Shown here: piece by piece, positions 1-8,555 of the stretch
Layout: each line of letters begins with the position of its first letter
How positions within the stretch are numbered: the first letter of the stretch is position 1
Source of the DNA: Bacteroidales bacterium
Lineage (GTDB): Bacteria > Bacteroidota > Bacteroidia > Bacteroidales > UBA10428
Reading direction: 5' to 3'
Assembly: GCA_016936215.1 (NCBI GenBank)
Contig: JAFGPL010000204.1
Coordinates: 1-44,459 of the forward strand
Length of the DNA: 44,459 nt
The notes under the pieces: model-generated
What the model saw: only the letters and a program-made list of their open reading frames with translations
Told to the model about the DNA's origin: nothing
Databases searched by the model: none
Program-made: the position numbers and the translations under genes

Positions 1-118
1 AAAGAAAGAAACGGGCAAACCAATTTGAAATGATGTTTAACGCATTGATTAATAATTGATTATGTCTAAAGTTAACGCTAATGCGCATTTGCGGGACAAG
101 CTGTGAAAGAGGTTCTTC

Positions 119-136
119 ATCCCGATGCATCGGGAT
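119..136. repeat. 18-bp perfect palindrome downstream of htpG
   Basis: ATCCCGATGCATCGGGAT reads the same on both strands, so it can fold as a hairpin or act as a symmetric protein site. It lies about 60 bp past the htpG stop codon. No T-run follows it on the minus strand, so it is not a canonical terminator. Palindromes built on CCCGAT/ATCGGG recur between genes in Bacteroidetes genomes (general recollection). No second copy was noticed in this window. The rest of positions 1-195 shows no gene. Confidence 0.5.
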
Positions 137-195
137 TCAGAATTACAAGAGAAGTAACTTTTTACACAGCCTCATTAATACACGATATCAGAACA

Positions 196-2241
196 TTACA
201 ACAATTCAATGCTTCTTTTAACAAATTTATTCAGTTCTTCACCTTTTAACATATTATTAGATAGCAATGCAATATCTATCAACTGCTTAACAAGTTTGTT
301 GCGGGTGCCGAATTCGGTAAGCACTTTTTCGCGCTTATCCTTAAGTTCCCTGATCTTCTTTTCGAGGTCTTCAATCCTGTCTTTGTCTTCCTGCGAAATT
401 TCTTCAGGTTTTTTATTTTTATTGGCAGTATCAATTTCAGATTTATTTGCTTCGATAGGTTTTATCTTTTCATCCAGCTTTTCAATATCCTTTTCTGTCT
501 TTTTTATCTTCTCTTCTGCAATTCTCTGAATTAAAGGGTGATTTGAATTGATCACCACATTATAGCTGTCGGGCATCTCACCATAAAAACCGAACCCTCC
601 CCCCATTTTTGCCATATCTTTCATACGGCGCATAAATTCCGACTGGGTAATAAGAACGGGGTTGTCCTGTTCATCAAGGCTTTCGAAGGTTACTGCAAAA
701 TTGGCATTTCCCGGCAGTTGCCCCTTGAATACAGGCACCAGGTCATCCTGTTGCTCTTTCGGTATTTTTGATTCCCTCTTCTCCTCTTTGCGGATAAGGT
801 TTTCAACAACATCGGAGTCAACCCTGGTAAACCTTGAATTTTTTAATTTCTGTTCCAGATGATTAATAAAGTGTGTATCAAGCTGACCATCCATCAACAG
901 CACATCATAACCTTTCTTTTTTGCAGATTCGATAAAACTGTACTGCTTCTCAAAATCAGTGGCATAAAGATATATTAGCGATTTGTCTTTATCTGTCTGG
1001 TTTTCTTTGATCAATTTTTCATATTCATCGAAAGTAAAATATTTGTTATCGGTATTCTTGAAGAGCGCAAATTTTTCGGCTTTCTCATAAAACTTCTCTT
1101 CGGTGACCATTCCATATTCTATAAACAACTTTAGGTCATCCCATTTTTTTTCAAACTGTTCGCGCTCTGTTTTAAAGATTTCCTGCAACCTGTCGGCTAC
1201 TTTTTTGGTAATATGCCCCGAAATCTTTTTCACGTTAGAATCGCTCTGAAGGTAGCTACGTGAAACATTAAGCGGTATATCCGGCGAATCTATTACCCCG
1301 TGCAGCAGGGTAAGAAATTCAGGGACAATGCCTTCAACCGAATCGGTGACATATACCTGGTTGCAATACAACTGAATTTTATTTTTCTGTATCTCGATAT
1401 TGTTCTTGATTTTCGGAAAGTATAATATCCCTGTAAGTTTGAAAGGATAGTCCACATTAAGGTGGATGTTAAACAAGGGCTCATCGGCCATTGGATAAAG
1501 GTCCTGATAAAATTTCTTATAGTCCTCATCTTTAAGGTCAGCCGGCTTTCTTGTCCATAGTGGATTTGTGTCATTAATAATTTTATCTTTGTCCAGTTCT
1601 ACCTCCTTGCCGTCTTTCCATTCTTTTTCTTTACCAAAAGCGATGGGTACCGGGAGAAACCTGCAGTATTTTTTCAGTAGCTGCTCAACCCTGTATTCCT
1701 CGGCAAATTCCTTCGATTCTTTGTCAATATGCAATATAATTTTTGTTCCGCGAGTATCTTTTTCTGACTCTTCCATCTTATATTCGGGACTGCCATCGCA
1801 TTCCCATTTTACGGCTTTTGCTCCTTCCTGGTAAGATTTGGTAAAGATTTCCACCTTGTCGGATACCATAAAAGACGAGTAAAACCCAAGTCCGAAATGG
1901 CCGATAATTGCATTTTCCTGGTTTTTGTATTTTTCGAGAAATTCGCTGGCGCTTGAGAATGCAATCTGGTTGATATATTTTTCAACTTCTTCCATCGTCA
2001 TGCCAATACCCTGGTCGGTTACAGTGATGGTTTTCTTCTTCGGGTCAACCTCTACCCTGATAGCCAGGTCGCCCAGGTCTCCTTTATAATCTCCCAGGTT
2101 AGCAAGAGTTTTTAATTTCTGGGTGGCATCTACTGCATTTGAAATCAATTCACGCAAGAAAATTTCATGGTCGGAGTAAAGAAACTTTTTAATAATCGGG
2201 AAAATGTTTTCTGTGGTAACACCAATTTTTCCGGTTTGCAT
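196..2241 (-). CDS. htpG: HSP90-family molecular chaperone HtpG
   Basis: Cytosolic HSP90 chaperone that remodels client proteins using ATP. The GHKL ATPase domain is at the N terminus: ELISNAVDA with N35, DQGIGMT at 76-82 (Mg/ATP lid), and GHFGLGFYS at 114-122. The middle and C-terminal dimerisation domains follow. Length is 681 aa, longer than the roughly 620 aa of E. coli HtpG. The excess is a lysine/glutamate-rich, coiled-coil-like segment at about 575-645; Bacteroidetes HtpG proteins are generally of this longer type. The ATG at 2241 is followed directly by the conserved start of the ATPase domain. The gene appears monocistronic and no strong promoter motif was found upstream. Confidence 0.98.
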   Translation of the reverse strand: MQTGKIGVTTENIFPIIKKFLYSDHEIFLRELISNAVDATQKLKTLANLGDYKGDLGDLAIRVEVDPKKKTITVTDQGIGMTMEEVEKYINQIAFSSASEFLEKYKNQENAIIGHFGLGFYSSFMVSDKVEIFTKSYQEGAKAVKWECDGSPEYKMEESEKDTRGTKIILHIDKESKEFAEEYRVEQLLKKYCRFLPVPIAFGKEKEWKDGKEVELDKDKIINDTNPLWTRKPADLKDEDYKKFYQDLYPMADEPLFNIHLNVDYPFKLTGILYFPKIKNNIEIQKNKIQLYCNQVYVTDSVEGIVPEFLTLLHGVIDSPDIPLNVSRSYLQSDSNVKKISGHITKKVADRLQEIFKTEREQFEKKWDDLKLFIEYGMVTEEKFYEKAEKFALFKNTDNKYFTFDEYEKLIKENQTDKDKSLIYLYATDFEKQYSFIESAKKKGYDVLLMDGQLDTHFINHLEQKLKNSRFTRVDSDVVENLIRKEEKRESKIPKEQQDDLVPVFKGQLPGNANFAVTFESLDEQDNPVLITQSEFMRRMKDMAKMGGGFGFYGEMPDSYNVVINSNHPLIQRIAEEKIKKTEKDIEKLDEKIKPIEANKSEIDTANKNKKPEEISQEDKDRIEDLEKKIRELKDKREKVLTEFGTRNKLVKQLIDIALLSNNMLKGEELNKFVKRSIELL

Positions 2242-2372
2242 AATATCTCGATAATTTAGTTAGACATCAAATATTTGGTGTGGCATTTTCAAAGTTTATG
2301 CCAACAACCTGACACTGCCAATAAGTCAGTATTGTTATAATAAAAAAGAGAAAACTGAAATGGTAATAAAGT

Positions 2373-3212
2373 CTAATTCCTAATATCAATGTCCTTTTTT
2401 AACGTCCAGAATCCTTTTTCAAATTTCAGGGCATCATATGACATATCTGGCCCGTAAAATTCAAACTTTCCAGTGTAAGAAGGTTTTGAAGGTGACAAAT
2501 GGTCAAAAACAATCATGTCTGCATCTTTATGATAACGAAGGTTCATCGAAGCCTGTGAGGAGTATTCAAAAATAACCCTGTTGACCAGTTTATTGTCAAT
2601 TCGGAAAAGCGGTTTGCCAAATACAGGTTCGTTTTTTTCTGTAAAATAAAGAATATCAATAATTTTTTTAGAACTCAGAAAATTATTAAAGTCAAACCCC
2701 AGCAGCGTGTAATATTTATTATGCTGGTCTTTTGCTTCAATTATGTCATAGTATAATGCCCCGTACCAATTGTCAGCGCTAAGAACCTGGAACTCCGGGT
2801 TTTCAATCTTATCCGATTTGTCAGCCAACCTGTACACTAAAGGTCCCTGGTTTTTCACCGGAGAATATTGCAGAAATCCAAAATAACAGGTAGTTCGGTT
2901 ATTATGTGCAATATTCCATGTATAGGCCCTCAGTTTTTTGTCGGGAGAGAGCAGTATGCCCATTCTTTTGAGCGAATCAAACGGATATTGAAACGATGCT
3001 TGTAACGATAATACCTTCTCAAGATTTTCAAGAATATCTTTATTGATCAGGACTTTTTCATCATCACTGGCAGATTTATAAAGATATTCAAAAAGGACGG
3101 CTATCTTATTTTCATATTGAGAAATTGAAATCGAATCCTTTTCTCCACCAAAAGCCGAAAGCCCGTTCCAAAGAAAAAGTAACAAAACAACCAATGACGA
3201 TACCGTTTTCAT
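2373..3212 (-). CDS. Secreted protein of unknown function (279 aa)
   Basis: I do not recognise a named family. Residues 1-22 form a signal peptide (MKTVSSL, a Leu/Val-rich core, then a small-residue Ala/Gly region), so the protein is exported to the periplasm or outer membrane. The mature part alternates polar and aromatic beta-type stretches (YTWNIAHNN, CYFGFLQYSP, DNWYGALYYDI, YTLLGFDFNN), suggesting a beta-rich soluble fold. It lacks a lipobox cysteine and any T9SS C-terminal tail that I can see. It lies 70 bp downstream of a LytTR regulator on the same strand, so the two may be co-transcribed, but a shared role is only inference. Confidence 0.8.
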   Translation of the reverse strand: MKTVSSLVVLLLFLWNGLSAFGGEKDSISISQYENKIAVLFEYLYKSASDDEKVLINKDILENLEKVLSLQASFQYPFDSLKRMGILLSPDKKLRAYTWNIAHNNRTTCYFGFLQYSPVKNQGPLVYRLADKSDKIENPEFQVLSADNWYGALYYDIIEAKDQHNKYYTLLGFDFNNFLSSKKIIDILYFTEKNEPVFGKPLFRIDNKLVNRVIFEYSSQASMNLRYHKDADMIVFDHLSPSKPSYTGKFEFYGPDMSYDALKFEKGFWTLKKDIDIRN

Positions 3213-3282
3213 TTTATAAAAACTTAAGTTTACCGGAAGTTCTAAGGTTGGTTTCCGTTGTACAAACGCTTTTCTATACTGT

Positions 3283-3984
3283 TTATTTTGCTATCAGGTT
3301 GATATCGCCCAACAATTTGTCTTTATATGATTTACCGATAGGAATAGATTTTTTACCATCATGGGTCCTGATAATGATTGAATTATCTTCAATGACATTA
3401 ATTCCTTTGGTATTTACAATAAAAGACCTGTGAACCCTTGTAAATTTATTCGAAGGCAACTTTTGTTCAATGGCTTTCATTGTAAAATGAATGGTATATT
3501 TATCGTTAAATGTGACAAAAATTACATAATTTTCAAGTGCTTCTACCCAGAGTATATCATCGTATTTGAGCCTTACAAGGGCAGAATTTTTCTTGATGAA
3601 AATTTCGTCGTCTTTGTTTTCAACCTTGTTTTTAAACCTAAGGTTGGCCTTGTTTACCGCTTTAAAAAACCTGCTGTAAGAAATCGGTTTCAGCAAATAA
3701 TCGGTAACATCGTAATTAAATGCCTCAAGTGCATATTTATCCTTGGAAGAGATGATAATAATCTGGGGCGGGTTTGTAAGCGTTTCAAGAAAATCTATCC
3801 CGCTCATTTCAGGCATCTCAATGTCAAGGAAAATCAGGTCAATATCTTCATCACCGTTAAACGCATTTATTGCATCCACTGCATTTTCATAGGAATTAAG
3901 AAAGTTCAACTGATCGGTCCTACTGACAAACTCTTCGATGATCCGCCTGGACATTAAATCGTCATCAATTATTATACAATTCAT
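3283..3984 (-). CDS. LytTR-family response regulator
   Basis: Two-component response regulator of 233 aa. The receiver domain spans residues 1-120, with the acidic pocket IIDDD at 5-9, phosphoacceptor D54 in IFLDIEMPEMSG, and a conserved Lys in LLKPISYSRF near 98. A linker leads to a LytTR DNA-binding domain (about 130-230) containing IKKNSALVRLKYDDILWVEA and the typical end FTRVHRSFIVNTKGI. It has the common AgrA/LytR-like architecture of Bacteroidetes. The partner is usually a 5TM or 7TM HisK-family kinase; none lies in this window next to it, so it is an orphan here. Start ATG at 3984 begins directly with the receiver fold. Confidence 0.95.
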   Translation of the reverse strand: MNCIIIDDDLMSRRIIEEFVSRTDQLNFLNSYENAVDAINAFNGDEDIDLIFLDIEMPEMSGIDFLETLTNPPQIIIISSKDKYALEAFNYDVTDYLLKPISYSRFFKAVNKANLRFKNKVENKDDEIFIKKNSALVRLKYDDILWVEALENYVIFVTFNDKYTIHFTMKAIEQKLPSNKFTRVHRSFIVNTKGINVIEDNSIIIRTHDGKKSIPIGKSYKDKLLGDINLIAK

Positions 3985-4075
3985 AGTAAAGGGTTTTCGT
4001 CAAACATTTTGAAGCTTTCATCAATATTTTGCCCAAATATATAAAAAAATAGATTCAAATTCTATAAAAAAGGAT

Positions 4076-4771
4076 TTAAGTGTTACCATGTGCACAGTCA
4101 CCATTATTCCGGGCAGTTAAATATTCCTCCGTCTTTTCAGGGTTTCTCAACCCCTGTTTTATCCATTTTATTTTGAGCTCTGTCTGCTCCTCTTTTGAAA
4201 GTTGCCAGAGAATCCCTGAATCCCTCATTTGTCTTGAAAAATGATAAAGTATAATGGCTGCCGACACCGATATATTAAAGCTTTGGGTAAACCCAGCCAT
4301 AGGGATTTTTATAAACTCATCGGCATTTTGGTTCACGGTTTCAGAAAGTCCGTTGAGTTCGGTTCCGAAAAACAAGGCAAACTTTGATTTATGAATGTCA
4401 AAATCCTCAATTGATCTGCTTTCCTTAGTTAATGAGGTGGCTACAATTCTGTATCCCTGGTATTTTAAACGGTTAATCGCTTCCAGGGTATTGTTTTCGT
4501 GGTTTCTGTATTTATAAAGCGTGAGCCATTTGTCAGCACCAAGGGCAACATCTGGGTTTACCCTGTACAGGTTCCTGTTTTCAATAATATGCACATCCTG
4601 AATACCGAAGCAATCGCATGTGCGCAAAACCGCGCTGGCATTATGGGGCTGATAAATGTCTTCAAGTGCAACTACAATGTACCTTGTCCTGTTTGCAAGA
4701 ACAGAATCAATAAGATCAGACCTTTTTTGGGTAATAAACGGTTCGAGACTTTTCAGCAATTTTTCTCTCAT
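4076..4771 (-). CDS. SpoU/TrmH-family tRNA 2'-O-ribose methyltransferase
   Basis: SPOUT-superfamily methyltransferase that transfers a methyl group from SAM to a ribose 2'-OH. The closest match in plan is TrmH (Gm18 of tRNA). SpoU motif 1 is PHNASAVLRTCDCFGIQDV, motif 2 is FALFFGTELNGLS, and motif 3 is IPMAGFTQSFNISVSAAI; together they form the trefoil-knot SAM site. A basic C-terminal tail (LRNPEKTEEYL) is also TrmH-like. I start it at the ATG at 4771 (MREKLLK). An in-frame upstream ATG at 4807 would put the start inside the hairpin loop of the HU terminator and add a spurious hydrophobic stretch. RlmB-type rRNA activity cannot be excluded. Confidence 0.9.
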   Translation of the reverse strand: MREKLLKSLEPFITQKRSDLIDSVLANRTRYIVVALEDIYQPHNASAVLRTCDCFGIQDVHIIENRNLYRVNPDVALGADKWLTLYKYRNHENNTLEAINRLKYQGYRIVATSLTKESRSIEDFDIHKSKFALFFGTELNGLSETVNQNADEFIKIPMAGFTQSFNISVSAAIILYHFSRQMRDSGILWQLSKEEQTELKIKWIKQGLRNPEKTEEYLTARNNGDCAHGNT

Positions 4772-4790
4772 TTCCTTATTAAGAAAAGAT

Positions 4791-4818
4791 AAAAAAAAAG
4801 GGAGCACTTTGCTCCCTT
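4791..4818 (-). terminator. Rho-independent terminator of the HU gene
   Basis: GGGAGCA-ctt-TGCTCCC forms a 7-bp stem (extendable by two A-T pairs) with a 3-nt loop. On the minus strand it is followed by a run of nine T. It lies 20 bp past the HU stop codon, which separates HU transcription from the downstream methyltransferase gene. Confidence 0.9.
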
Positions 4819-4837
4819 AAAATCGTCATTGATGCAA

Positions 4838-5110
4838 TTATTTAACAGTTTTTGCTAAATCAGCGCCAGCCTTGAATTTAACAACCTTCTTGGCAGCAAT
4901 TTTGATCTCTTTTCCTGTTTGTGGGTTTCTTCCTGTTCTTGCACTTCTTTTAGAAACTGAGAATGAACCAAATCCTACCAAAGCAACTCTGTCACCTTTT
5001 TTCAATGCACCTGATACTGCTTCGATTGTAGCATTTAAAGCTTTTTTAGCACCGGCTTTAGTTAAACCAGCCTGGGCTGCGATTGCATCAATTAATTGAG
5101 CTTTGTTCAT
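4838..5110 (-). CDS. hup: HU-family nucleoid DNA-binding protein
   Basis: Small basic histone-like protein that binds and bends DNA as a dimer in the nucleoid. The full 90-aa length matches HU. It has the N-terminal helical dimerisation part ([19 protein letters not shown]), the conserved core [17 protein letters not shown], and the beta-arm motif [12 protein letters not shown] with the Pro that intercalates into DNA. The end [15 protein letters not shown] is typical. It has its own strong promoter upstream and a hairpin terminator downstream, so it is a monocistronic and probably highly expressed gene. IHF is less likely because no alpha/beta pair or extended tail is present. Confidence 0.97.
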   Translation of the reverse strand: MNKAQLIDAIAAQAGLTKAGAKKALNATIEAVSGALKKGDRVALVGFGSFSVSKRSARTGRNPQTGKEIKIAAKKVVKFKAGADLAKTVK

Positions 5111-5164
5111 AATTCAAATAATTTAGGGTTAGTAAAATGTTCTGATAACTAGTCAAATCCTTTA

Positions 5165-5195
5165 CAAATATAGACTATTTCTCAAGTATAGCAAA
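5165..5195 (-). promoter_or_regulatory. Bacteroidetes-type promoter of the HU gene
   Basis: On the minus strand TTTG (-33) is followed after 19 bp by TATATTTG (-7, consensus TAnnTTTG). This is the spacing known for the primary sigma factor of Bacteroidetes. It lies about 55 bp upstream of the HU start codon. The stretch from here to about 5430 is AT-rich and shows no gene. Confidence 0.8.
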
Positions 5196-5431
5196 TTACA
5201 GTAAAAAAAAAATCAAAATTTATAATTTATATAACCCTTGATTTCTCTATGTTTTGCAGGTATAAGACAATTGTTAGTCGTTTAAATTATTGTATATAAG
5301 GCAATTAAAATCATCAAACGATACAGGTGCATTAGCCCGGGTTACTTGAATAATTATTCCCCGGAAAATATCAAAGCAATACAATGTATATATTTGTGTA
5401 ATTTTAACCAGAGATAATTTTGAATTTTTTT

Positions 5432-5461
5432 TTTGTATACCATTTTTTTTCTTTAGATTTG
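5432..5461 (+). promoter_or_regulatory. Promoter of tRNA-Phe
   Basis: TTTG at 5432-5435, an 18-bp spacer and TAGATTTG at 5454-5461 match the Bacteroidetes -33/-7 consensus. Transcription would begin some 15 nt before the mature tRNA 5' end at 5482. Confidence 0.75.
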
Positions 5462-5481
5462 CACCGCTTTAAAAAAATGAT

Positions 5482-5554
<73 letters not shown>

Positions 5555-5561
5555 CTTAAAT

Positions 5562-5601
5562 ATGAGAGTGAGAGCGATTTTCAGCGAGCACTCTCATTTT
5601 T
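5562..5601 (+). terminator. Terminator of tRNA-Phe
   Basis: ATGAGAGTG at 5562-5570 pairs with CACTCTCAT at 5589-5597 (9 bp) around an 18-nt loop and is followed by TTTTT. It lies just 8 nt past the tRNA. Confidence 0.85.
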
Positions 5602-5688
5602 ATTTTCTGCAGTCTTTTTCCTGCATCCATATTCCACTTGTTCGCTTTCTACAATAACCTCATAAAATGGATTGCTTTAATATTTTGC

Positions 5689-5696
5689 TATTTTTG
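5689..5696 (+). promoter_or_regulatory. Candidate -7 element of the grpE-dnaJ operon
   Basis: TATTTTTG fits TAnnTTTG and lies about 95 bp upstream of the preferred grpE start. The nearest TTG upstream (5672-5674) is only 14 bp away, closer than usual, so the -33 part is poor. No CIRCE-like inverted repeat (GCACTC-N9-GAGTGC) was seen here. Confidence 0.45.
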
Positions 5697-5791
5697 CATT
5701 TTTTCAACAAATAACATGTCAAATTGTCCGTTTACACATCTTGGCAAAGGTTTTGCAATCTAAGTTCAAAATTTTTTCAATTGTTCATGAT

Positions 5792-6379
5792 ATGGTAAAA
5801 AAGAGTAACCAAGAAAAAGAAGAGACAACAGCAGCAAAAGGCCCCGACAAAAAAACCGAAACAACCAAAAAAACACAGCATGGGGCAAAAGACGAATCCA
5901 AAAGCAGCAAACTTTCAAAAGAATTGCATGCAAAATTAAAAGAAGCGGAAGAAAAAAATAAAGAATTGCATGATAAGTACCTTAGACTTTCTGCTGAATT
6001 CGACAACTTCCGCAAACGTACCCTCAAAGAAAAAACCGACCTGATAAAATCGGCCGGTGAGCAGCTTATAGTAAACCTGCTACCGGTAATTGACGACTTT
6101 GAAAGAGGGATCAATACCCTCAGCAACATCAAAGAAATTGAATCTTTTAAAGAAGGTTTAATGCTGATTTATAATAAATTTAAAGATTTCCTGAATCAAA
6201 ACGGGGTAAGAGAAATTGAGGCTGCCAGTAAGGATTTTAATGTAGACCTTCATGAAGCTGTTACCAAAATTCCTGCACCCCAACCCGAACTGAAAGGCAA
6301 GGTTGTGGATGTTATTACAAAGGGATATACACTGAATGACAAAGTAATAAGATATTCAAAAGTGGTGGTAGGGGAATAG
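5792..6379 (+). CDS. grpE: GrpE nucleotide exchange factor
   Basis: Co-chaperone that releases ADP from DnaK so that client proteins cycle. The N terminus is a long, charged, low-complexity and coiled-coil stretch (Lys/Glu/Thr-rich, about the first 90 residues). The conserved GrpE core begins at [20 protein letters not shown] and continues through [12 protein letters not shown] and [13 protein letters not shown] to the beta domain ending in [19 protein letters not shown] start at the ATG at 5792 (MVKKSNQ); a TTG at 5741 would add 17 unconvincing residues. dnaJ follows after 32 bp, giving the usual grpE-dnaJ pair. dnaK is not in the window. Confidence 0.96.
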   Translation: MVKKSNQEKEETTAAKGPDKKTETTKKTQHGAKDESKSSKLSKELHAKLKEAEEKNKELHDKYLRLSAEFDNFRKRTLKEKTDLIKSAGEQLIVNLLPVIDDFERGINTLSNIKEIESFKEGLMLIYNKFKDFLNQNGVREIEAASKDFNVDLHEAVTKIPAPQPELKGKVVDVITKGYTLNDKVIRYSKVVVGE

Positions 6380-6411
6380 GGATATCCTCCATATTTCATA
6401 AAATAACTGGA

Positions 6412-7551
6412 ATGGCAAAAAGAGATTATTACGAAATTCTTGAAATTTCGAAAAATGCCTCTGCAGATGAGATTAAGAAAGCTTATCGCAAACAGGCACT
6501 GAAGTTTCACCCCGACAAAAACCCGGGAAATAAAGAGGCTGAAGAAAAATTCAAAGAAGCTGCCGAAGCCTATGAGGTGTTAAGCAACCCTGAAAAAAAG
6601 AGCCGGTACGACAGGTATGGCCATGCAGGAATGGGTTCATCAGGTGGCGGATTTGGCGGCGGCATGACCATGGAAGATATTTTTAGTCATTTCGGGGATA
6701 TTTTTTCCGACTTCGGGTTTGGTGGTTTTGGCAGCAGTTCAAGATATTCGAGGCAGACAAGCAAAGGTGCGAACCTGCGGGTAAAAGTAAGGCTTACCCT
6801 CGAAGAGGTTGCCAAAGGTGTGGAAAAAAAACTGAAAGTAACAAAATATGTTGCCTGTAAACAGTGTAACGGAACCGGCGCAAAGGATGGCAATTCTTAC
6901 AGTACCTGTTCTACCTGCAGGGGCACCGGCCATGTTACAAGAATAACCAACACATTCCTCGGGCAAATGCAAACCAGTTCGGTCTGCCCTGACTGCGACG
7001 GAACCGGAAAAACCATAACCCAGCGCTGCCCTGCCTGCCACGGTGAAGGAATAGTAAAAGACACCGAAGTTATAAACATAAAAATTCCGGCCGGTGTCGC
7101 CGAAGGCATGCAGATGAATGTTGCCGGCAAAGGAAATGCTTCCAGGAGAGGAGGAATTAACGGCGACCTGCTTGTCCTCATAGAAGAAGAACCCCATCCT
7201 GATTTGATCCGTGATGGCAATGACCTTTTATACAACCTTTATGTCAGCGTTCCACAGGCCTCATTAGGCGCACAAGTGGAAATACCGACAATCGAGGGAA
7301 AAGCAAAAATAAAAATTGAGCCCGGCACACAACCCGGAAAAATACTTCGCCTGAGAGGCAAAGGACTTCCTGAAGTAAACAGCTACGGGAAAGGCGACCT
7401 CCTGGTAAGCATCAATGTATGGATCCCGAAAAACCTTTCAAAAGAAGAATCGAGGATACTTGAAAGACTTGAAGAATCATCGAATTTTAAACCCGACCCG
7501 GATAAATCGGACAGAAGTTACTTTGAAAAAATGAGAAATATGTTTGAATAA
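6412..7551 (+). CDS. dnaJ: Chaperone DnaJ (HSP40)
   Basis: Co-chaperone that delivers unfolded proteins to DnaK and stimulates its ATPase. It is a full type I DnaJ of 379 aa. The J domain (1-70) has the catalytic HPD at 33-35, then a Gly/Phe-rich linker at about 73-110. Four zinc-binding CxxCxGxG repeats follow: [24 protein letters not shown] and CPACHGEG. The C-terminal substrate-binding beta domains are complete. It is in an operon with grpE upstream; the ABC exporter genes begin 44 bp downstream, so read-through is plausible. Confidence 0.98.
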   Translation: MAKRDYYEILEISKNASADEIKKAYRKQALKFHPDKNPGNKEAEEKFKEAAEAYEVLSNPEKKSRYDRYGHAGMGSSGGGFGGGMTMEDIFSHFGDIFSDFGFGGFGSSSRYSRQTSKGANLRVKVRLTLEEVAKGVEKKLKVTKYVACKQCNGTGAKDGNSYSTCSTCRGTGHVTRITNTFLGQMQTSSVCPDCDGTGKTITQRCPACHGEGIVKDTEVINIKIPAGVAEGMQMNVAGKGNASRRGGINGDLLVLIEEEPHPDLIRDGNDLLYNLYVSVPQASLGAQVEIPTIEGKAKIKIEPGTQPGKILRLRGKGLPEVNSYGKGDLLVSINVWIPKNLSKEESRILERLEESSNFKPDPDKSDRSYFEKMRNMFE

Positions 7552-7595
7552 CTTCATATGAAAGCCTAATTTGCAATCAGGAAACAATCTCATAC

Positions 7596-8555
7596 ATGGA
7601 AATTTTCAAGGCAGTAAACATTGAAAAAAGGTATAACAATCACCTGGCGCTTGACAATCTTACACTGTCGGTGCCCGAAGGAAGTATATACGGGCTTTTG
7701 GGGCCAAACGGGGCCGGGAAGACCACGCTTATAAGGATTATAAACCAGATTACAGCACCCGACAAAGGTGAACTGTTCTTCAAAAACCGTAAATTCAGGA
7801 GCGATGACGTTATGCAGATAGGCTATCTGCCTGAAGAGCGCGGTTTATACCGGAAAATGAAAGTGGGGGAGCAAGCACTTTATCTCTGCCGGCTAAAAGG
7901 TGTAAAAAAAGGCGATGCCCTGCAAAAACTCAAATACTGGTTTGAAAAATTTGAAATCAGCGCCTGGTGGAATAAAAAGGTTGAAGAATTGTCAAAAGGT
8001 ATGCAACAAAAAGTACAGTTTATTGTAACAATACTCCACGAACCCAAATTGCTAATTTTTGATGAACCTTTCAGCGGATTCGACCCCATTAATACCGACC
8101 TGCTTAAAAAAGAGATACTTAACCTGAAAACAAAAGGTGCCACTGTTATTTTTTCAACCCACGATATGGGGTCTGTAGAGGAATTATGTGACCGTATCAC
8201 ACTTATCAACAAATCAAAATCAATACTCGAAGGCAATATAAAAGAAATACGGGATACTTATAAATCGAACATCTTTGAGGCTGGTTTCAGGGGGGATGCA
8301 ACAAAACTGGGTGAAATACTTGGTGAAGGATTTGAAATTACAGGATTGCAAAGCCAGGAAGAAATGCATTATGCAAAAATAAAAGTATCGGAAAACAAAG
8401 AAAAAAATCTGTTGCTCAGCAGGTTAATCCCTTATTTCGAGATCACGGCTTTTAACGAGGTATTGCCCCGCATGAATGAAATTTTTATCAAGGCTGTGAA
8501 AGAAGCAGGCAAAAATCAACAAAACGAACCGAATACATGGGAAAAATTGCATTAA
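7596..8555 (+). CDS. ABC exporter ATP-binding subunit, NatA-like
   Basis: Cytoplasmic ATPase of an ABC-2 type exporter. Walker A is GPNGAGKTT at 36-44, the signature LSKGMQQK at 132-139, Walker B LLIFDEPFSG at 152-161, and the switch His lies in FSTHDMGS. The protein is 319 aa. The C-terminal 100 residues after the ATPase core match the extension seen in NatA/YhaQ-type subunits (DUF4162-like). The end overlaps the next gene by 19 bp, so the two are translationally coupled. NatA-type systems export sodium or antimicrobials; the substrate here is unknown. Confidence 0.93.
   Translation: MEIFKAVNIEKRYNNHLALDNLTLSVPEGSIYGLLGPNGAGKTTLIRIINQITAPDKGELFFKNRKFRSDDVMQIGYLPEERGLYRKMKVGEQALYLCRLKGVKKGDALQKLKYWFEKFEISAWWNKKVEELSKGMQQKVQFIVTILHEPKLLIFDEPFSGFDPINTDLLKKEILNLKTKGATVIFSTHDMGSVEELCDRITLINKSKSILEGNIKEIRDTYKSNIFEAGFRGDATKLGEILGEGFEITGLQSQEEMHYAKIKVSENKEKNLLLSRLIPYFEITAFNEVLPRMNEIFIKAVKEAGKNQQNEPNTWEKLH

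Noticed and set aside
119-136. Palindrome as htpG terminator
   Set aside because: The stem is strong, but no U-run follows it on the minus strand.
4772-4807. Upstream start of the SpoU/TrmH gene at 4807
   Set aside because: It falls in the hairpin loop of the HU terminator and would add a hydrophobic stretch foreign to the family; the ATG at 4771 fits better.
6739-7235. Long minus-strand open frames opposite dnaJ
   Set aside because: They are antisense shadows of a well conserved gene and have no recognisable features.
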